From Segatella baroniae B14 (GTDB taxonomy: Bacteria; Bacteroidota; Bacteroidia; Bacteroidales; Bacteroidaceae): a DNA stretch of 64,000 bases. This document shows positions 17,748 to 27,066 of this stretch, piece after piece. The notes under the pieces are model-generated. The model was not told the origin of the DNA. It made no database searches and was given only the letters and a program-made list of their open reading frames with translations. The position numbers and the translations under genes were made by a program. Numbering within the stretch: position 1 is the first letter of the stretch; every line of letters starts with the position of its first letter. The DNA lies in the NCBI RefSeq assembly GCF_022024235.1, contig NZ_CP091800.1, positions 901,001 to 965,000 of the forward strand, given 5' to 3'.

Positions 17748-18572
17748 ATGGAAGCTCTTGAGCTAAAAAAGAAAGCTGCAGTTCTCAGAAAGAATCTGAT
17801 AGAACTGATTTATAAGGGTGGTACAGGTCACACCGGTGGCGACCTATCAGTACTCAACGTACTTACCACATTGTATTATCACACGATGAATGTAGACGCC
17901 AAGAATCCGAAGATGGAAAATCGCGATCGTTTCATTCTGAGCAAGGGTCACTGTGCAGAAGCCCTCTATACCATACTTTGCGATAAAGGCTTCATCGAGC
18001 AGAGCGAACTCGATGCATATGGTACATTCCACGCACATCTTGGTGGTCACCCAGACAATTCCATTCCTGGTGTTGAAATCAATACCGGAGCATTAGGTCA
18101 CGGTCTCTCTGTAGGTGTAGGTATGTCATTAGCAGGCAAACTAGACAAGAAAGACTACCACGTGTATGTCGTTATGGGTGATGGTGAACAGGCAGAAGGC
18201 AGTATCTACGAAGCTGCTATGGCTGCCAACAAGTATAAACTAGATAATCTTGTAGCTTTCATCGACCGTAATGGTTTGCAGATTTCCGGTTCTACAGAGG
18301 ATGTTATGCCACTCGAATCTATCGAAGAACGCTGGACAGCCTTTGGTTGGGATGTTAAGACTATTCATGGAGATAACATCGAAGAAGTAAAGGCAGCTCT
18401 TGATGCCGTAGATTACAGCAATGGCAAGCCACATCTCTTTATTTCTCGCTCTACCAAAGGATTAGGCGTAAGTTTCATGGAGAATGTTGCCAAGTGGCAT
18501 CATGGTGTTCCTACTAAGGAGCAGTATGAAGAAGCCATGAAAGAACTGGACGAACAAATCAATGCACTTTAA
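17748..18572 (+). CDS. Transketolase N-terminal subunit; candidate apulose-4-phosphate transketolase subunit A
   Basis: This 274-residue protein equals the thiamine-diphosphate-binding half of transketolase. It shows GGTGHTGGDLSVLNVLTTLY near the start, ILSKGHCAEALY, and the TPP/Mg motif GDGEQAEG ending in FIDRNGLQISG. It needs the partner encoded 15 bp downstream to form an active site. Split transketolases act on sugar phosphates; two-subunit forms are known for apulose-4-phosphate in D-apiose catabolism. The neighbours here (FGGY kinase, fucose-isomerase-like protein, rhamnosidase) argue for a dedicated catabolic role, not the housekeeping pentose phosphate pathway. The exact donor is inferred. 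Confidence 0.88.
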   Translation: MEALELKKKAAVLRKNLIELIYKGGTGHTGGDLSVLNVLTTLYYHTMNVDAKNPKMENRDRFILSKGHCAEALYTILCDKGFIEQSELDAYGTFHAHLGGHPDNSIPGVEINTGALGHGLSVGVGMSLAGKLDKKDYHVYVVMGDGEQAEGSIYEAAMAANKYKLDNLVAFIDRNGLQISGSTEDVMPLESIEERWTAFGWDVKTIHGDNIEEVKAALDAVDYSNGKPHLFISRSTKGLGVSFMENVAKWHHGVPTKEQYEEAMKELDEQINAL

Positions 18573-18587
18573 AACTCATCTACGAAA

Positions 18588-19529
18588 ATGAAAGAAATCA
18601 ATAAGTTATCATGTCGCCATAGTTTCACAGGTACTCTGTTGGAATTGGCTCGTGAAGATAAAGATATCGTTGCTGTTACTTCTGATGCTACTGGTAGTGC
18701 TACACTGGGTGATTTCGTTAAGGCTCTTCCAGAACAGTTTGTAGAAGTAGGTATTGCAGAACAAAACTCAGTAGGCGTCGCTGCCGGTCTCGCTTCTTGC
18801 GGCAAAAAGCCATTCATCTTTGGTCCAGCTTGCTTCTATGTAGCACGTTCTTTGGAACAGGTTAAGGTAGATATGGCATACTCACAGATGCCTGTTAAGA
18901 TTTTCGGTGTGAGTGGCGGTGTAGCTTACAGTCAGTTGGGTGCTACCCATCATAGTTTGCACGATATTGCAGTATTGCGCACATTCCCTGGTATGGAAGT
19001 ATATCTGCCATGCGATTACTGGGAGACTCGCCAGCTCTGCAAAGCTTTGGTTAACCGCAACAAGCCTGCTTATATCCGTGTAGGTCGTAACGCTGTACCT
19101 GATGTTTACGATGACGAGAACTTCGGATTTGAACTCGGCAAAGCCAAGACCCTTCGCGAAGGTAACGATATTACCCTCGTAGGTTGTGGCGAAACCGTAG
19201 CTCACTGTGTAGAAGCTGCAGATCAGTTGGCTAAGAAAGGTATCAAGGCTCGTGTATTGGCATACCATTCACTGAAGCCATTCGACAAAGAAGCCTTGAT
19301 TAAGGCTGCACAAGAAACAGGTGCTGTAGTAACGGCAGAGGAGCACAGTGTATACGGCGGTTTAGGCGGTATCTGTGCAGAGATTCTCGCTCAAGAATGT
19401 CCTACCAAGATGCGTATCCTCGGTGTGCCTAATGAGAACGTAATCCACGCTAAACCACAGGAAGTATTCCACTATTACGGTTTCGATTACGAAGGCATCA
19501 TGAAAGCTGCTGAAGATTTGTTGAAGTAA
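18588..19529 (+). CDS. Transketolase C-terminal subunit; candidate apulose-4-phosphate transketolase subunit B
   Basis: This 313-residue protein covers the pyrimidine-binding and C-terminal domains of transketolase. It carries DATGSATLGDF, the VEVGIAEQNSVGVAAGLAS segment with the catalytic Glu that activates TPP, THHSLHDIAVLRTFPGM, and the C-terminal VVTAEEHSVYGGLGG block. It pairs with the subunit immediately upstream. The short 15-bp gap and shared operon mean both halves are made together. Substrate assignment rests on the operon context. Confidence 0.88.
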   Translation: MKEINKLSCRHSFTGTLLELAREDKDIVAVTSDATGSATLGDFVKALPEQFVEVGIAEQNSVGVAAGLASCGKKPFIFGPACFYVARSLEQVKVDMAYSQMPVKIFGVSGGVAYSQLGATHHSLHDIAVLRTFPGMEVYLPCDYWETRQLCKALVNRNKPAYIRVGRNAVPDVYDDENFGFELGKAKTLREGNDITLVGCGETVAHCVEAADQLAKKGIKARVLAYHSLKPFDKEALIKAAQETGAVVTAEEHSVYGGLGGICAEILAQECPTKMRILGVPNENVIHAKPQEVFHYYGFDYEGIMKAAEDLLK

Positions 19530-19552
19530 TTCTATCCTAAACGACTACTTCT

Positions 19553-21064
19553 ATGAATTATATCATCTCTATAGACCAAAGTACATCGGCTACTAAGGCA
19601 CTGCTTTTCGACGAACAATGTAAGTTGAAGAACAGAGCCTCTGTGGCTCATCAGCAACATTATCCTCAAGCTGGATGGGTGGAGCATGACGCTGAGGAAA
19701 TATTCCATAACATGGTGCAGGCCATTCGCGAACTGTTAGAGAGCGAAGCTGCCAACAGTCAAGTTTCATTGGATACATTCCTGACTGACAACCATTTCTC
19801 TTTAGCTATCACCAATCAGCGCGAAACAGTCGTTGCTTGGGATAAAGCAACAGGTGAACCGATATACCATGCACTCGTATGGCAGGACACTCGCGGCACA
19901 CACTATTGTCAGGAATGGCGTAAAGATGCCCACTTACAACAGTTGGTAACAGAACATGCCGGACTGAAGATAGACCCGTCTTTCTGTGGAAGTAAAATAC
20001 GTTGGATACTTGACAACGTAAAAGGGGCTCGCCAAAAAGCAGAGCAAGGCAAACTGCTCGTGGGTACCATCGACTGCTGGTTAGTATGGAAACTCACCGA
20101 AGGTCGAGTATTTGCCACCGACTATACCAATGCATCGCGTACCATGTTTTTCAATATCCACACCCTGACCTGGGATGCCGATATTCTGAAAGCAATGGAT
20201 ATCCCTGCCGCTATTCTGCCTGAAACACGCGCCTGCGACGCCCTCTATGGCGAGACTACAGTAGCAGGACTATTTGAGCAACCTATACAGATAGCTGGTG
20301 TATTAGGAGATAGTCACGGAGCCCTCATCGGACAAATGTGTTTCGGAGCAGGTACTGGTAAAGTAACTTACGGAACAGGTTCCTCTGTCATGATTAATAT
20401 CGGAGAAAAAGCCCAGAAGGCTCCAGAAGGTCTCGTTACCAGTATTGGTTTTACCCTGCAAGGCAAAACCTACTATGCTTATGAAGGTAATATATACAGC
20501 ACAGGTGCTACTCTGAAATGGCTCACTGATCAGGTAAAACTCATCAACAGTCCGGTAGAAACCGAAGCATTGGCCAATAGTGTAGACAGCAATGGTGGTG
20601 TATACTGCATACCAGCCTTTGCCGGTTTAGGCGCACCATGGTGGCAAGATCAGGTAAAGGCAGCTATCGTGGGAATGACCTTTAATACAACCAAAGCACA
20701 TATCGTACGTGCAGCTGTAGAAAGCATCGCTTATCAAGTAACCGATCTTGTGAAAGCCATGACATCAACCACCGGCATCAGTATCAGCGAACTCTCTGCC
20801 GATGGCGGTCCGACCAACAATCAGTTCTTGATGCAGATGCAAGCCGATCTGCTTGGTGCCGACATCGTATGCACCGATGTAGAAGATGCTTCAGCCCTTG
20901 GAGCAGTCGTCGTTAACGGATTTGCGCGTAAAGTGTGGTTACAAACAGACGAGGTTATCCGTCTAAAGAATATCACGAAGCGCATCAGCCCCGATGCAAC
21001 TCATGATACAACCCAGGCTTATGCAGGCTGGAGACAGGCTGTAGAACATCTTATAAAGCAATAA
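19553..21064 (+). CDS. FGGY carbohydrate kinase, glycerol-kinase-like
   Basis: This 503-residue protein is full length for the FGGY family. The N-terminus IISIDQSTSATKALLFD is the phosphate-1 motif of the actin-like ATPase fold. ITNQRETVVAWD and the ALVWQDTRG stretch are closest to glycerol kinase, as is TGKVTYGTGSSVMINIG. The C-terminal domain has LSADGGPTNNQFLMQMQADL. Glycerol kinase is the obvious annotation, but the gene is embedded between transketolase and an isomerase, where a ketose kinase such as apulose kinase fits better. Glycerol-uptake genes are absent. The spacing to both neighbours is 23-27 bp. Confidence 0.82.
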   Translation: MNYIISIDQSTSATKALLFDEQCKLKNRASVAHQQHYPQAGWVEHDAEEIFHNMVQAIRELLESEAANSQVSLDTFLTDNHFSLAITNQRETVVAWDKATGEPIYHALVWQDTRGTHYCQEWRKDAHLQQLVTEHAGLKIDPSFCGSKIRWILDNVKGARQKAEQGKLLVGTIDCWLVWKLTEGRVFATDYTNASRTMFFNIHTLTWDADILKAMDIPAAILPETRACDALYGETTVAGLFEQPIQIAGVLGDSHGALIGQMCFGAGTGKVTYGTGSSVMINIGEKAQKAPEGLVTSIGFTLQGKTYYAYEGNIYSTGATLKWLTDQVKLINSPVETEALANSVDSNGGVYCIPAFAGLGAPWWQDQVKAAIVGMTFNTTKAHIVRAAVESIAYQVTDLVKAMTSTTGISISELSADGGPTNNQFLMQMQADLLGADIVCTDVEDASALGAVVVNGFARKVWLQTDEVIRLKNITKRISPDATHDTTQAYAGWRQAVEHLIKQ

Positions 21065-21091
21065 AAACTATATACTATATACGAACAAGAT

Positions 21092-22516
21092 ATGAAAAAT
21101 GGTAAAGTGTGTTTTGGCGTGATCATTGGTACTCGCGCCTACTTCAACTCAGAGTTGGCTAAAGACGTGAAGAAGCAGTTGCTCAAAGTGCTCGACGAAC
21201 AGGGCTATGAGTATATTATCCTTCCTGAGGATGCTACTCCAACAGGAGCCAGCTCTATTGAGACCATCGAAGACGGTATCAAGAATGCAGAACTCTTCCG
21301 CGCTCATCGCGATGAGATCGATGGTATTATCGTATCTTTGCCAAACTTCGGTTACGAAATCGGTATTATCAATACGATTGCCCGTGCAGAATTGAATGTA
21401 CCTGTATTGGTTCAGGCTTGTGACGATGAGAACGACAAGGTAGATCTCGACAGCCGTCGTGATGCTTTCTGTGGTAAGATTTCTGTTTGCAACAACCTTT
21501 ATCAGTATGGCATTCCTTTCTCTCTGACATCTCTACATACATACAGTATCTATAGCGACTTGTTGGTTAAGGATATTAACAAGTTTGCTGGTATTTGCCG
21601 CGTAGTTAATACCTTACGCCACTGTCGTATCGGACAGATTGGTACACGCCCACTCGGTTTCAACACTTGTCGCGCTAGCGAGAAATTATTACAGCGCAGC
21701 GGCATTACTGTAGTTCCTGCAGACCTCTCTGAGCTTATTTTCGCTGCTCAGAAGATTGAGGACAATGATCCTGCTCTCATCCAGAAGCTTAAAGACATTC
21801 ACGATTATGCTAAGGTGCCAGAGGCTTACGAAGACAAGCTCCGCACTCAGGCTAAATTTGGTGTAGCTGTAGAGCAATGGGTAAAAGATAATAAGGTAGA
21901 CGCTCTAGCTTTACAGTGCTGGGACTCTTTGGAGCAGAACTATGGTTGCGCTCCATGTATCACCATGGCTATGCTCGGTGATATGGGTGTACCATGCGCA
22001 TGCGAAACAGATATCGCCGGTGCTGTATCTATGTTGGCACTCCACTTGGCTTCAGGCGAGGCTGCTGCTTTGGCAGACTGGAACAACAACTTCGCTGAAG
22101 ACCGCAACAAGTGCGTATGTACCCACTGTGGTAACTTCCCACGCGGCTTTATCGGCAACAGCGATCTGAAACTTACTCCATTAGGTGTACTCGGTCGTAC
22201 TTTAGGTAAGGTACGCACTTTCGGTGCTATCGATGCCAAAGTAAGCGAAGGCGACTTCACCTTCTTCCGTATATCTACTGACGATGCTGCTGGTAAGATT
22301 AGAGCTTACGTAGGCGAAGGCGAAATTACCAACGAACCTTATGGTATGGATGGTTGTATCGCTGTAACGAAGGTAGACAATCTGCAGAAGTTGATGAAAC
22401 ATATCTGTCGCAATGGTTTCGAGCACCACGTAGCGCTCGTTCGCACCGATGTAGCCGACATTCTGCAGGATGCCATCGAGAACTATCTCGGATGGGATCT
22501 CTATGTACACGAATAA
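21092..22516 (+). CDS. L-fucose/L-arabinose isomerase-like protein, candidate aldose isomerase
   Basis: This 474-residue protein has the fold order of the fucose-isomerase superfamily: an N-terminal Rossmann-like part (VCFGVIIGTRAYFN; IDGIIVSLPNFGYEIG), then QCWDSLEQNYGCAPCITMAM with conserved Glu and Cys, and a C-terminal metal-site region with CVCTHCGNFPRG. It is shorter than E. coli FucI (about 590) and resembles the compact 'fucose isomerase family' seen in Bacteroidota. In this operon it would convert an aldose to the ketose used by the next-encoded kinase. D-apiose to D-apulose is the reaction I suggest; L-fucose or an arabinose-type aldose remain alternatives. Confidence 0.75.
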   Translation: MKNGKVCFGVIIGTRAYFNSELAKDVKKQLLKVLDEQGYEYIILPEDATPTGASSIETIEDGIKNAELFRAHRDEIDGIIVSLPNFGYEIGIINTIARAELNVPVLVQACDDENDKVDLDSRRDAFCGKISVCNNLYQYGIPFSLTSLHTYSIYSDLLVKDINKFAGICRVVNTLRHCRIGQIGTRPLGFNTCRASEKLLQRSGITVVPADLSELIFAAQKIEDNDPALIQKLKDIHDYAKVPEAYEDKLRTQAKFGVAVEQWVKDNKVDALALQCWDSLEQNYGCAPCITMAMLGDMGVPCACETDIAGAVSMLALHLASGEAAALADWNNNFAEDRNKCVCTHCGNFPRGFIGNSDLKLTPLGVLGRTLGKVRTFGAIDAKVSEGDFTFFRISTDDAAGKIRAYVGEGEITNEPYGMDGCIAVTKVDNLQKLMKHICRNGFEHHVALVRTDVADILQDAIENYLGWDLYVHE

Positions 22517-22525
22517 TAAGCAAAT

Positions 22526-24634
22526 ATGACAAATCAACAAAACAGTGCCAACTCTACAGCGACATGGATATGGTATCCTGGCGATTACGAGATTTGGTTA
22601 GGTAACAAAGTCAATAATCGCCGTACAGACCGTGGTGCATTCTTTCCACCTTTTTGGAAACAGGATAGTCACTATGTCACGGTAGAGTTTAGCACGACCC
22701 TTTCTCTTGCAAAAGAAGAAACTGTAACTCTTGCAGCTGAAGGTAAATATAATATTAAAATCGACGGGAAGATGCTTTTTGGCATGCCTTCCCGTTTGGT
22801 GCTTCCTGCTGGTGAGCACAAACTCAATATTAAAGTGTGGAATCAACTCACTCCGCCTGCCCTCTTTGTCGAGGGAGAGACTGTCCATACCGATGGCACC
22901 TGGAAGGTGACCAATGAGGATAAAGAATGGATAGACGATTCGGGCAAGGCAAGTGATACCAGTGCCAGTGTCTATATGGACGCTGGTTACTGGAATTTCA
23001 ACACGATAGACGAGTTGCCTTCGCAGTTTAAACTTACACGCCAACACCAAGAGCCGGTAGCCATGGAGCCTAAGTCTAACGGTAGACTCTATGACTTCGG
23101 CAAAGAGACCTTTGGTTATCTGCATTTTGATGGTGTCAAGGGCACAGGTATTATTTATGTATACTACGGAGAGAGTGCTGAAGAGGCTCAAGATAAGGAT
23201 TTCTGCGAAACCCTCGACCAGTTTGAGGTAAAGCAAGACGGTACGATGGTCGATCTCCAATCGAATACACCTTTTACCGATGGTATCACACCGAATAACA
23301 AAGCCTTCCGCTATGTCTATATCGAATGTGATGATACCGTAACGGTAGACCGTGTAAGTATGGAATACGAATACCTACCGGTTGATATCCGTGGATCGTT
23401 TAAGTGCAATGATGAGGAAGTAAACCAGATGTGGAACATCGGTATCTATACCCTACATCTCACCACACGCGAATTCTTTATCGATGGTATCAAGCGTGAT
23501 CGCTGGACATGGAGCGGTGATGCTTATCAGAGTTATCTGATGAACTATTACCTCTTCTTCAACAGTGAATGCGTAAAGCGTACCACCTGGCAATTACGTG
23601 GCAAAGACCCTGTAACCGCTCATATCAACACCATTATGGACTATACGTTCTATTGGTTTATGGGTATTTACGATTACTATCTCTATACAGGCGATGCTCA
23701 CTTTGTAACCCAGATATACCCACGTATGCAGACGCTGATGGAGTATGTTCTCGGCCGAACCAACAGTAATGGTATGGTTGAAGGTCAAAGTGGTGACTGG
23801 GTATTCGTAGACTGGAGTCCAAAACCGATGTCTAAGCAGGGCGAACTCTCTTTTGAGCAGATATTGCTCTGTAAGAGTCTGGAGACCATGGCCCTTTGTG
23901 CTGAAATAGCAGGCGAAGGCGATGATCATCTTCGATTTGAACGTTTGGCTAATCATCTGCGCAAACAGTTATTGCCTACTTTCTGGGATGCAACACGTCA
24001 TGCTCTGGTACACAGTGTACCATCAGACTGTCGCATGCCATCGACCGATGCTGCTATCACTCGCTATGCCAATATGTTTGCTATTTTCTTCGACTATCTC
24101 GATGAACAGCAGAAGAAAGAAGTAATGGAGCATGTTCTTCATAATGATGCAATCATGCCGATTACCACGCCTTACATGCGTTTCTACGAAATGGAAGCCA
24201 TGTGTAAGATGGGCGAACAGGCTGACGTGCTCCGCCAGATGAAAGACTATTGGGGTGGTATGATTCGTAATGGTGCTACTACATTCTGGGAGGCTTATGA
24301 CCCGAACGCTGAAAATCATCTCTCTATGTATGGTCGTCCATACGGCAAGAGTCTTTGTCATGCTTGGGGTGCCAGTCCTATCTATCTCTTAGGTCGTTAC
24401 TTCATGGGTGTAGAACCTACCAAACCGGGATATGAGGAGTATGATGTTCGTCCTTCATTAGGTGGATTGAAGTGGATAGAAGGAAGCGTACCTACGCCTA
24501 ACGGTGCTATCGTGCTTCGCATGGATGAGAATCGTATTATCATCAAATCGACAGAAGGTTTAGGACATCTGCATCTGCCAGGTCGCGATGTTATCGATAT
24601 TCCTGCCGGTGAGATGGTATCTATAGAGTACTAA
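22526..24634 (+). CDS. Cytoplasmic GH78-type rhamnosidase
   Basis: This 702-residue protein has no signal peptide, unlike the other glycosidases in the window. N-terminal beta domains are followed by an (alpha/alpha)6 barrel with family signatures: REFFIDGIKRDRWTWSGDA (the acidic residues beside KRDR are catalytic in GH78), GQSGDWVFVDWSP, and the C-terminal FWEAYDPNAENHLSMYGRPY. The ending beta domain has NGAIVLRMDENRIIIKS. GH78 enzymes release L-rhamnose from oligosaccharides. It ends the five-gene operon, 10 bp after the isomerase. A cytoplasmic place suggests cleavage of an imported rhamnose-containing oligosaccharide; in rhamnogalacturonan-II rhamnose is attached to apiose. Confidence 0.82.
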   Translation: MTNQQNSANSTATWIWYPGDYEIWLGNKVNNRRTDRGAFFPPFWKQDSHYVTVEFSTTLSLAKEETVTLAAEGKYNIKIDGKMLFGMPSRLVLPAGEHKLNIKVWNQLTPPALFVEGETVHTDGTWKVTNEDKEWIDDSGKASDTSASVYMDAGYWNFNTIDELPSQFKLTRQHQEPVAMEPKSNGRLYDFGKETFGYLHFDGVKGTGIIYVYYGESAEEAQDKDFCETLDQFEVKQDGTMVDLQSNTPFTDGITPNNKAFRYVYIECDDTVTVDRVSMEYEYLPVDIRGSFKCNDEEVNQMWNIGIYTLHLTTREFFIDGIKRDRWTWSGDAYQSYLMNYYLFFNSECVKRTTWQLRGKDPVTAHINTIMDYTFYWFMGIYDYYLYTGDAHFVTQIYPRMQTLMEYVLGRTNSNGMVEGQSGDWVFVDWSPKPMSKQGELSFEQILLCKSLETMALCAEIAGEGDDHLRFERLANHLRKQLLPTFWDATRHALVHSVPSDCRMPSTDAAITRYANMFAIFFDYLDEQQKKEVMEHVLHNDAIMPITTPYMRFYEMEAMCKMGEQADVLRQMKDYWGGMIRNGATTFWEAYDPNAENHLSMYGRPYGKSLCHAWGASPIYLLGRYFMGVEPTKPGYEEYDVRPSLGGLKWIEGSVPTPNGAIVLRMDENRIIIKSTEGLGHLHLPGRDVIDIPAGEMVSIEY

Positions 24635-24727
24635 AAGTCATGAAGATATGAGTGTATTGAAGAGACCAATATTTTGAGATATGCAAGTATATTAGAAAGA
24701 TAGAAAATCTCTGAAGCATACACAAGA

Positions 24728-24774
24728 AAAAAGTCCTGTTAGTTTTTCCCTAAGAAATACTAACAGGACTTTTT
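24728..24774. terminator. Bidirectional rho-independent terminator
   Basis: AAAAAGTCCTGTTAGT and ACTAACAGGACTTTTT are perfect 16-bp arms around a 15-nt loop, with A/T tracts on both sides. It separates the transketolase-rhamnosidase operon from the convergent GNAT gene. Confidence 0.85.
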
Positions 24775-24800
24775 CTATATCATCGTTGTTTCCTATCACA

Positions 24801-25247
24801 TTATAGTTCGTACATCAGATAGTGACTGTCGTGCATACCCAGACTCTGATAAACCTTCTGTGCCACGATGTTTTCCTTATCTACATAAAGTCTAAGGGCA
24901 CCAGCATTATCATTCTCAGCTATAACGCGCGCAAACTCAAAAAGTTCACGAAACACACCTTGACGTCTGAATTCAGGATGCACGTATACCGACTGTATCC
25001 AGTAATATCGAGTATTATTCCAATCGCTCCACTCGGTAGTAAGCATTAACGAACCTATCGCCTCGTTATCTTCATTACGAGCAATAAGATAGATCGCCTT
25101 ACTTTCATCCTCAATGGCATTTTTCACTCCCTCGCGTACGGTAACATAATCTAACTGGGTACCCTCACTCTCTTGCGCCATAGCCAACTGAAACTGTACC
25201 AATGTTTCCGTATCTTGTATTTCTGCAACACTTATCTGATACTTCAT
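24801..25247 (-). CDS. GNAT-family N-acetyltransferase
   Basis: This 148-residue soluble protein has the GNAT fold. YVHPEFRRQGVFRELFEFA contains the acetyl-CoA pyrophosphate loop (R/QxxGxx variant RRQGVF), and the end DKENIVAQKVYQSLGMHD matches the last strand-helix element. Members acetylate amines on small molecules or proteins; the substrate is not predictable. It has its own promoter and terminator. Confidence 0.85.
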   Translation of the reverse strand: MKYQISVAEIQDTETLVQFQLAMAQESEGTQLDYVTVREGVKNAIEDESKAIYLIARNEDNEAIGSLMLTTEWSDWNNTRYYWIQSVYVHPEFRRQGVFRELFEFARVIAENDNAGALRLYVDKENIVAQKVYQSLGMHDSHYLMYEL

Positions 25248-25295
25248 ATTGCTGTTATATCAACTTTCTTTTTTAAAATTGCATGTTATCGGACG

Positions 25296-25326
25296 CAAAG
25301 ATAACGATTTTATTTAAATAAACCAA
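25296..25326 (-). promoter_or_regulatory. Promoter of the GNAT gene
   Basis: TTG (25326-25324), a 20-nt spacer and TATCTTTG (25303-25296). The -33 element lies inside the 3' end of the LrgB-type gene. Confidence 0.6.
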
Positions 25327-26042
25327 GCAAAAACACTGGCACCGATCACCGTGAGAATACCCGAAACGACGATAGACAGACCGCTCATAGCACCTTCTAT
25401 CTGTCCCATTTCCATCGCACGGGCAGTACCCATAGCGTGAGCAGCTGAACCTATGGCAATACCCTTGGCAATAGGTTCTTCTACATGAAAGAGTTTCAAT
25501 ATTTTATCGGCAAAAATGTTGCCAAACACACCTGTAAGCAGGATTACCACTACGGTAATAGATACGTAACCACCAAGCTCGTCACTGATACCCATACCTA
25601 TCGCAGTAGTAATAGACTTCGGTAGGAATGTAACATAAGAAGCATGGTCGAACTGGAAGAGTAAAGCAAGAAGGAATACTGATATCAGGGAAGTAAGCAC
25701 ACCCGAAACAAGTCCTGCCACCACAGCTTTATAATTCTTCTTTAACAGTTCTATCTGCTGATACAAAGGTACAGCCAGGCAGATTGTTGCCGGCGTAAGC
25801 AGATAATCCAGAATACGAGCTCCATTACTATAGGAAGTATAACTCACACCACTGATGGCCAAAAAAGCTACGACCAGTACTACAGCAATCAGTAGCGGAT
25901 TCATCAAAGCCCAACCGGTTTTGCGCTTGAGCCACATACCTAACCCGTATGAACCTAAACTTAAAAATACACCTAAAAAAACAGACTGTTCTAACATTGC
26001 CTTTAAAGCTGACACTGAAGCCAGCGCTACTATCGTATTCAT
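25314..26042 (-). CDS. lrgB: LrgB-family membrane protein
   Basis: This 242-residue protein is hydrophobic throughout, with about seven transmembrane helices. It shows the family-typical KSITTAIGMGISDELGGYVS, the GNIFADKIL turn and AIGSAAHAMGTARAMEMG, the most conserved LrgB block. LrgA/LrgB or CidA/CidB pairs act in murein hydrolase export or, in other species, in pyruvate or glycolate transport. It overlaps lrgA by 4 bp and is the third gene of a kinase-lrgA-lrgB operon. The role in this organism is open. Confidence 0.88.
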   Translation of the reverse strand: MNTIVALASVSALKAMLEQSVFLGVFLSLGSYGLGMWLKRKTGWALMNPLLIAVVLVVAFLAISGVSYTSYSNGARILDYLLTPATICLAVPLYQQIELLKKNYKAVVAGLVSGVLTSLISVFLLALLFQFDHASYVTFLPKSITTAIGMGISDELGGYVSITVVVILLTGVFGNIFADKILKLFHVEEPIAKGIAIGSAAHAMGTARAMEMGQIEGAMSGLSIVVSGILTVIGASVFAWFI

Positions 26043-26440
26043 TCAGCACTCTCCTTTCCCTTAGTTACCACCTGCTTGACTTGATTATTTTTCGCCTTAC
26101 CTCTTCTTATGACATACTGGGTGGAAATACCTGCAGCCCCCATAACCAAGAAAGTGGTAAAGAAAGTAATAAAGATATACTGTACTAGAGAAGGACGGAT
26201 AACCGCCCACGAATTAATTAATCCGGCAGCAGCAGGAATAAACATAACCGGCATTATCGCAATAAGAAATATGCTTGTTTCCCGAATATCTTTCACCTTA
26301 ATCCACTTCTTCTGAAGGAAGACAAAAAGCAAGATTATACCATAAATACTGGCAGGAATAGGTAATGGGATAATATCATGGAGTACTTCACCGACAAAGG
26401 CAAAGGTAACGATAATCAAAAACTGAATTAAAAATTTCAT
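26039..26440 (-). CDS. lrgA: LrgA/CidA-family membrane protein
   Basis: This 133-residue protein has four transmembrane helices. The N-terminal half carries GEVLHDIIPLPIPASIYGII, the holin-like LrgA signature, and the second half has MPVMFIPAAAGLINSW. It is the partner of the LrgB-type protein, whose start overlaps its stop by 4 bp. The C-terminal tail is basic (IRRGKAKNNQVKQVVTKGK). The kinase gene ends 1 bp upstream. Confidence 0.88.
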   Translation of the reverse strand: MKFLIQFLIIVTFAFVGEVLHDIIPLPIPASIYGIILLFVFLQKKWIKVKDIRETSIFLIAIMPVMFIPAAAGLINSWAVIRPSLVQYIFITFFTTFLVMGAAGISTQYVIRRGKAKNNQVKQVVTKGKESAE

Positions 26441-26441
26441 A

Positions 26442-27026
26442 TTACTTCAACTGTAAATGCACACTTGCAATATAACTCTCGATAATCTGGGCTGCATCTT
26501 CCGCCGAAAGACGACAACTGTCTATACACAAATCATAGTCCTTGGCATCGCCCCAAATCAAACCGGTATAATAACGATGATAAAATACTCGACGCTCGTC
26601 CATGAGATGATTAAACTCCATAGCTTCTTCAGCACTCATGTTTTCTTCTATCATCGTATTTTTGATACGTGTAGTCTCATCACCTTTCAAGAAGACTGAC
26701 ACTAAATCCTCACGATCACGGAAAATATAGTTACCGCATCGGCCGATAATAATACAGTCTTGCTGTCCTATAAGATCAGCCAACATATGAATGGCTTTCT
26801 GATGAACTTTACCTGCAGCATCAGCATAATCATAAGAAATGGCAAACATCAAATCGTCTACCGGGCGCTCATCAAAGAAGTCGTCCATCTCTGAAAGGAC
26901 CCCCTTCTGCCTTGCCATTTCCTTGAGCGATTCACGCGTATATAAAGGAATATTGTAATGTTGAGCTAATATTTCCCCCACATGGAGAGCTCCACATCCA
27001 CACTGTCGTGCTATTGTAATAATCAT
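26442..27026 (-). CDS. Cytidylate-kinase-like protein (Cytidylate_kin2 type)
   Basis: This 194-residue protein has the P-loop start IITIARQCGCGALHVGEILA, in which the usual GxGKxT loop is changed to the CGCGA form common in this subfamily. GRCGNYIFRD and ERRVFYHRYYTG with a following Asp-rich stretch (DAKDYDLCIDS) complete the nucleotide kinase fold. The family is widespread in Bacteroidota and usually annotated as cytidylate kinase-like without proven substrate. It is directly upstream of lrgA (1-bp gap), an unexpected partner. An interrupted palindrome lies at its transcription start. Confidence 0.8.
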   Translation of the reverse strand: MIITIARQCGCGALHVGEILAQHYNIPLYTRESLKEMARQKGVLSEMDDFFDERPVDDLMFAISYDYADAAGKVHQKAIHMLADLIGQQDCIIIGRCGNYIFRDREDLVSVFLKGDETTRIKNTMIEENMSAEEAMEFNHLMDERRVFYHRYYTGLIWGDAKDYDLCIDSCRLSAEDAAQIIESYIASVHLQLK

Positions 27027-27066
27027 TATACCTTAATTTATGTTATTCTAAAATCAATCATGGTCT

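Noticed and set aside
19553..21064. Housekeeping glycerol kinase
   Set aside because: The sequence is glycerol-kinase-like, but the operon has no glycerol transporter or dehydrogenase and places it between transketolase and an isomerase. The simple name is therefore not adopted.
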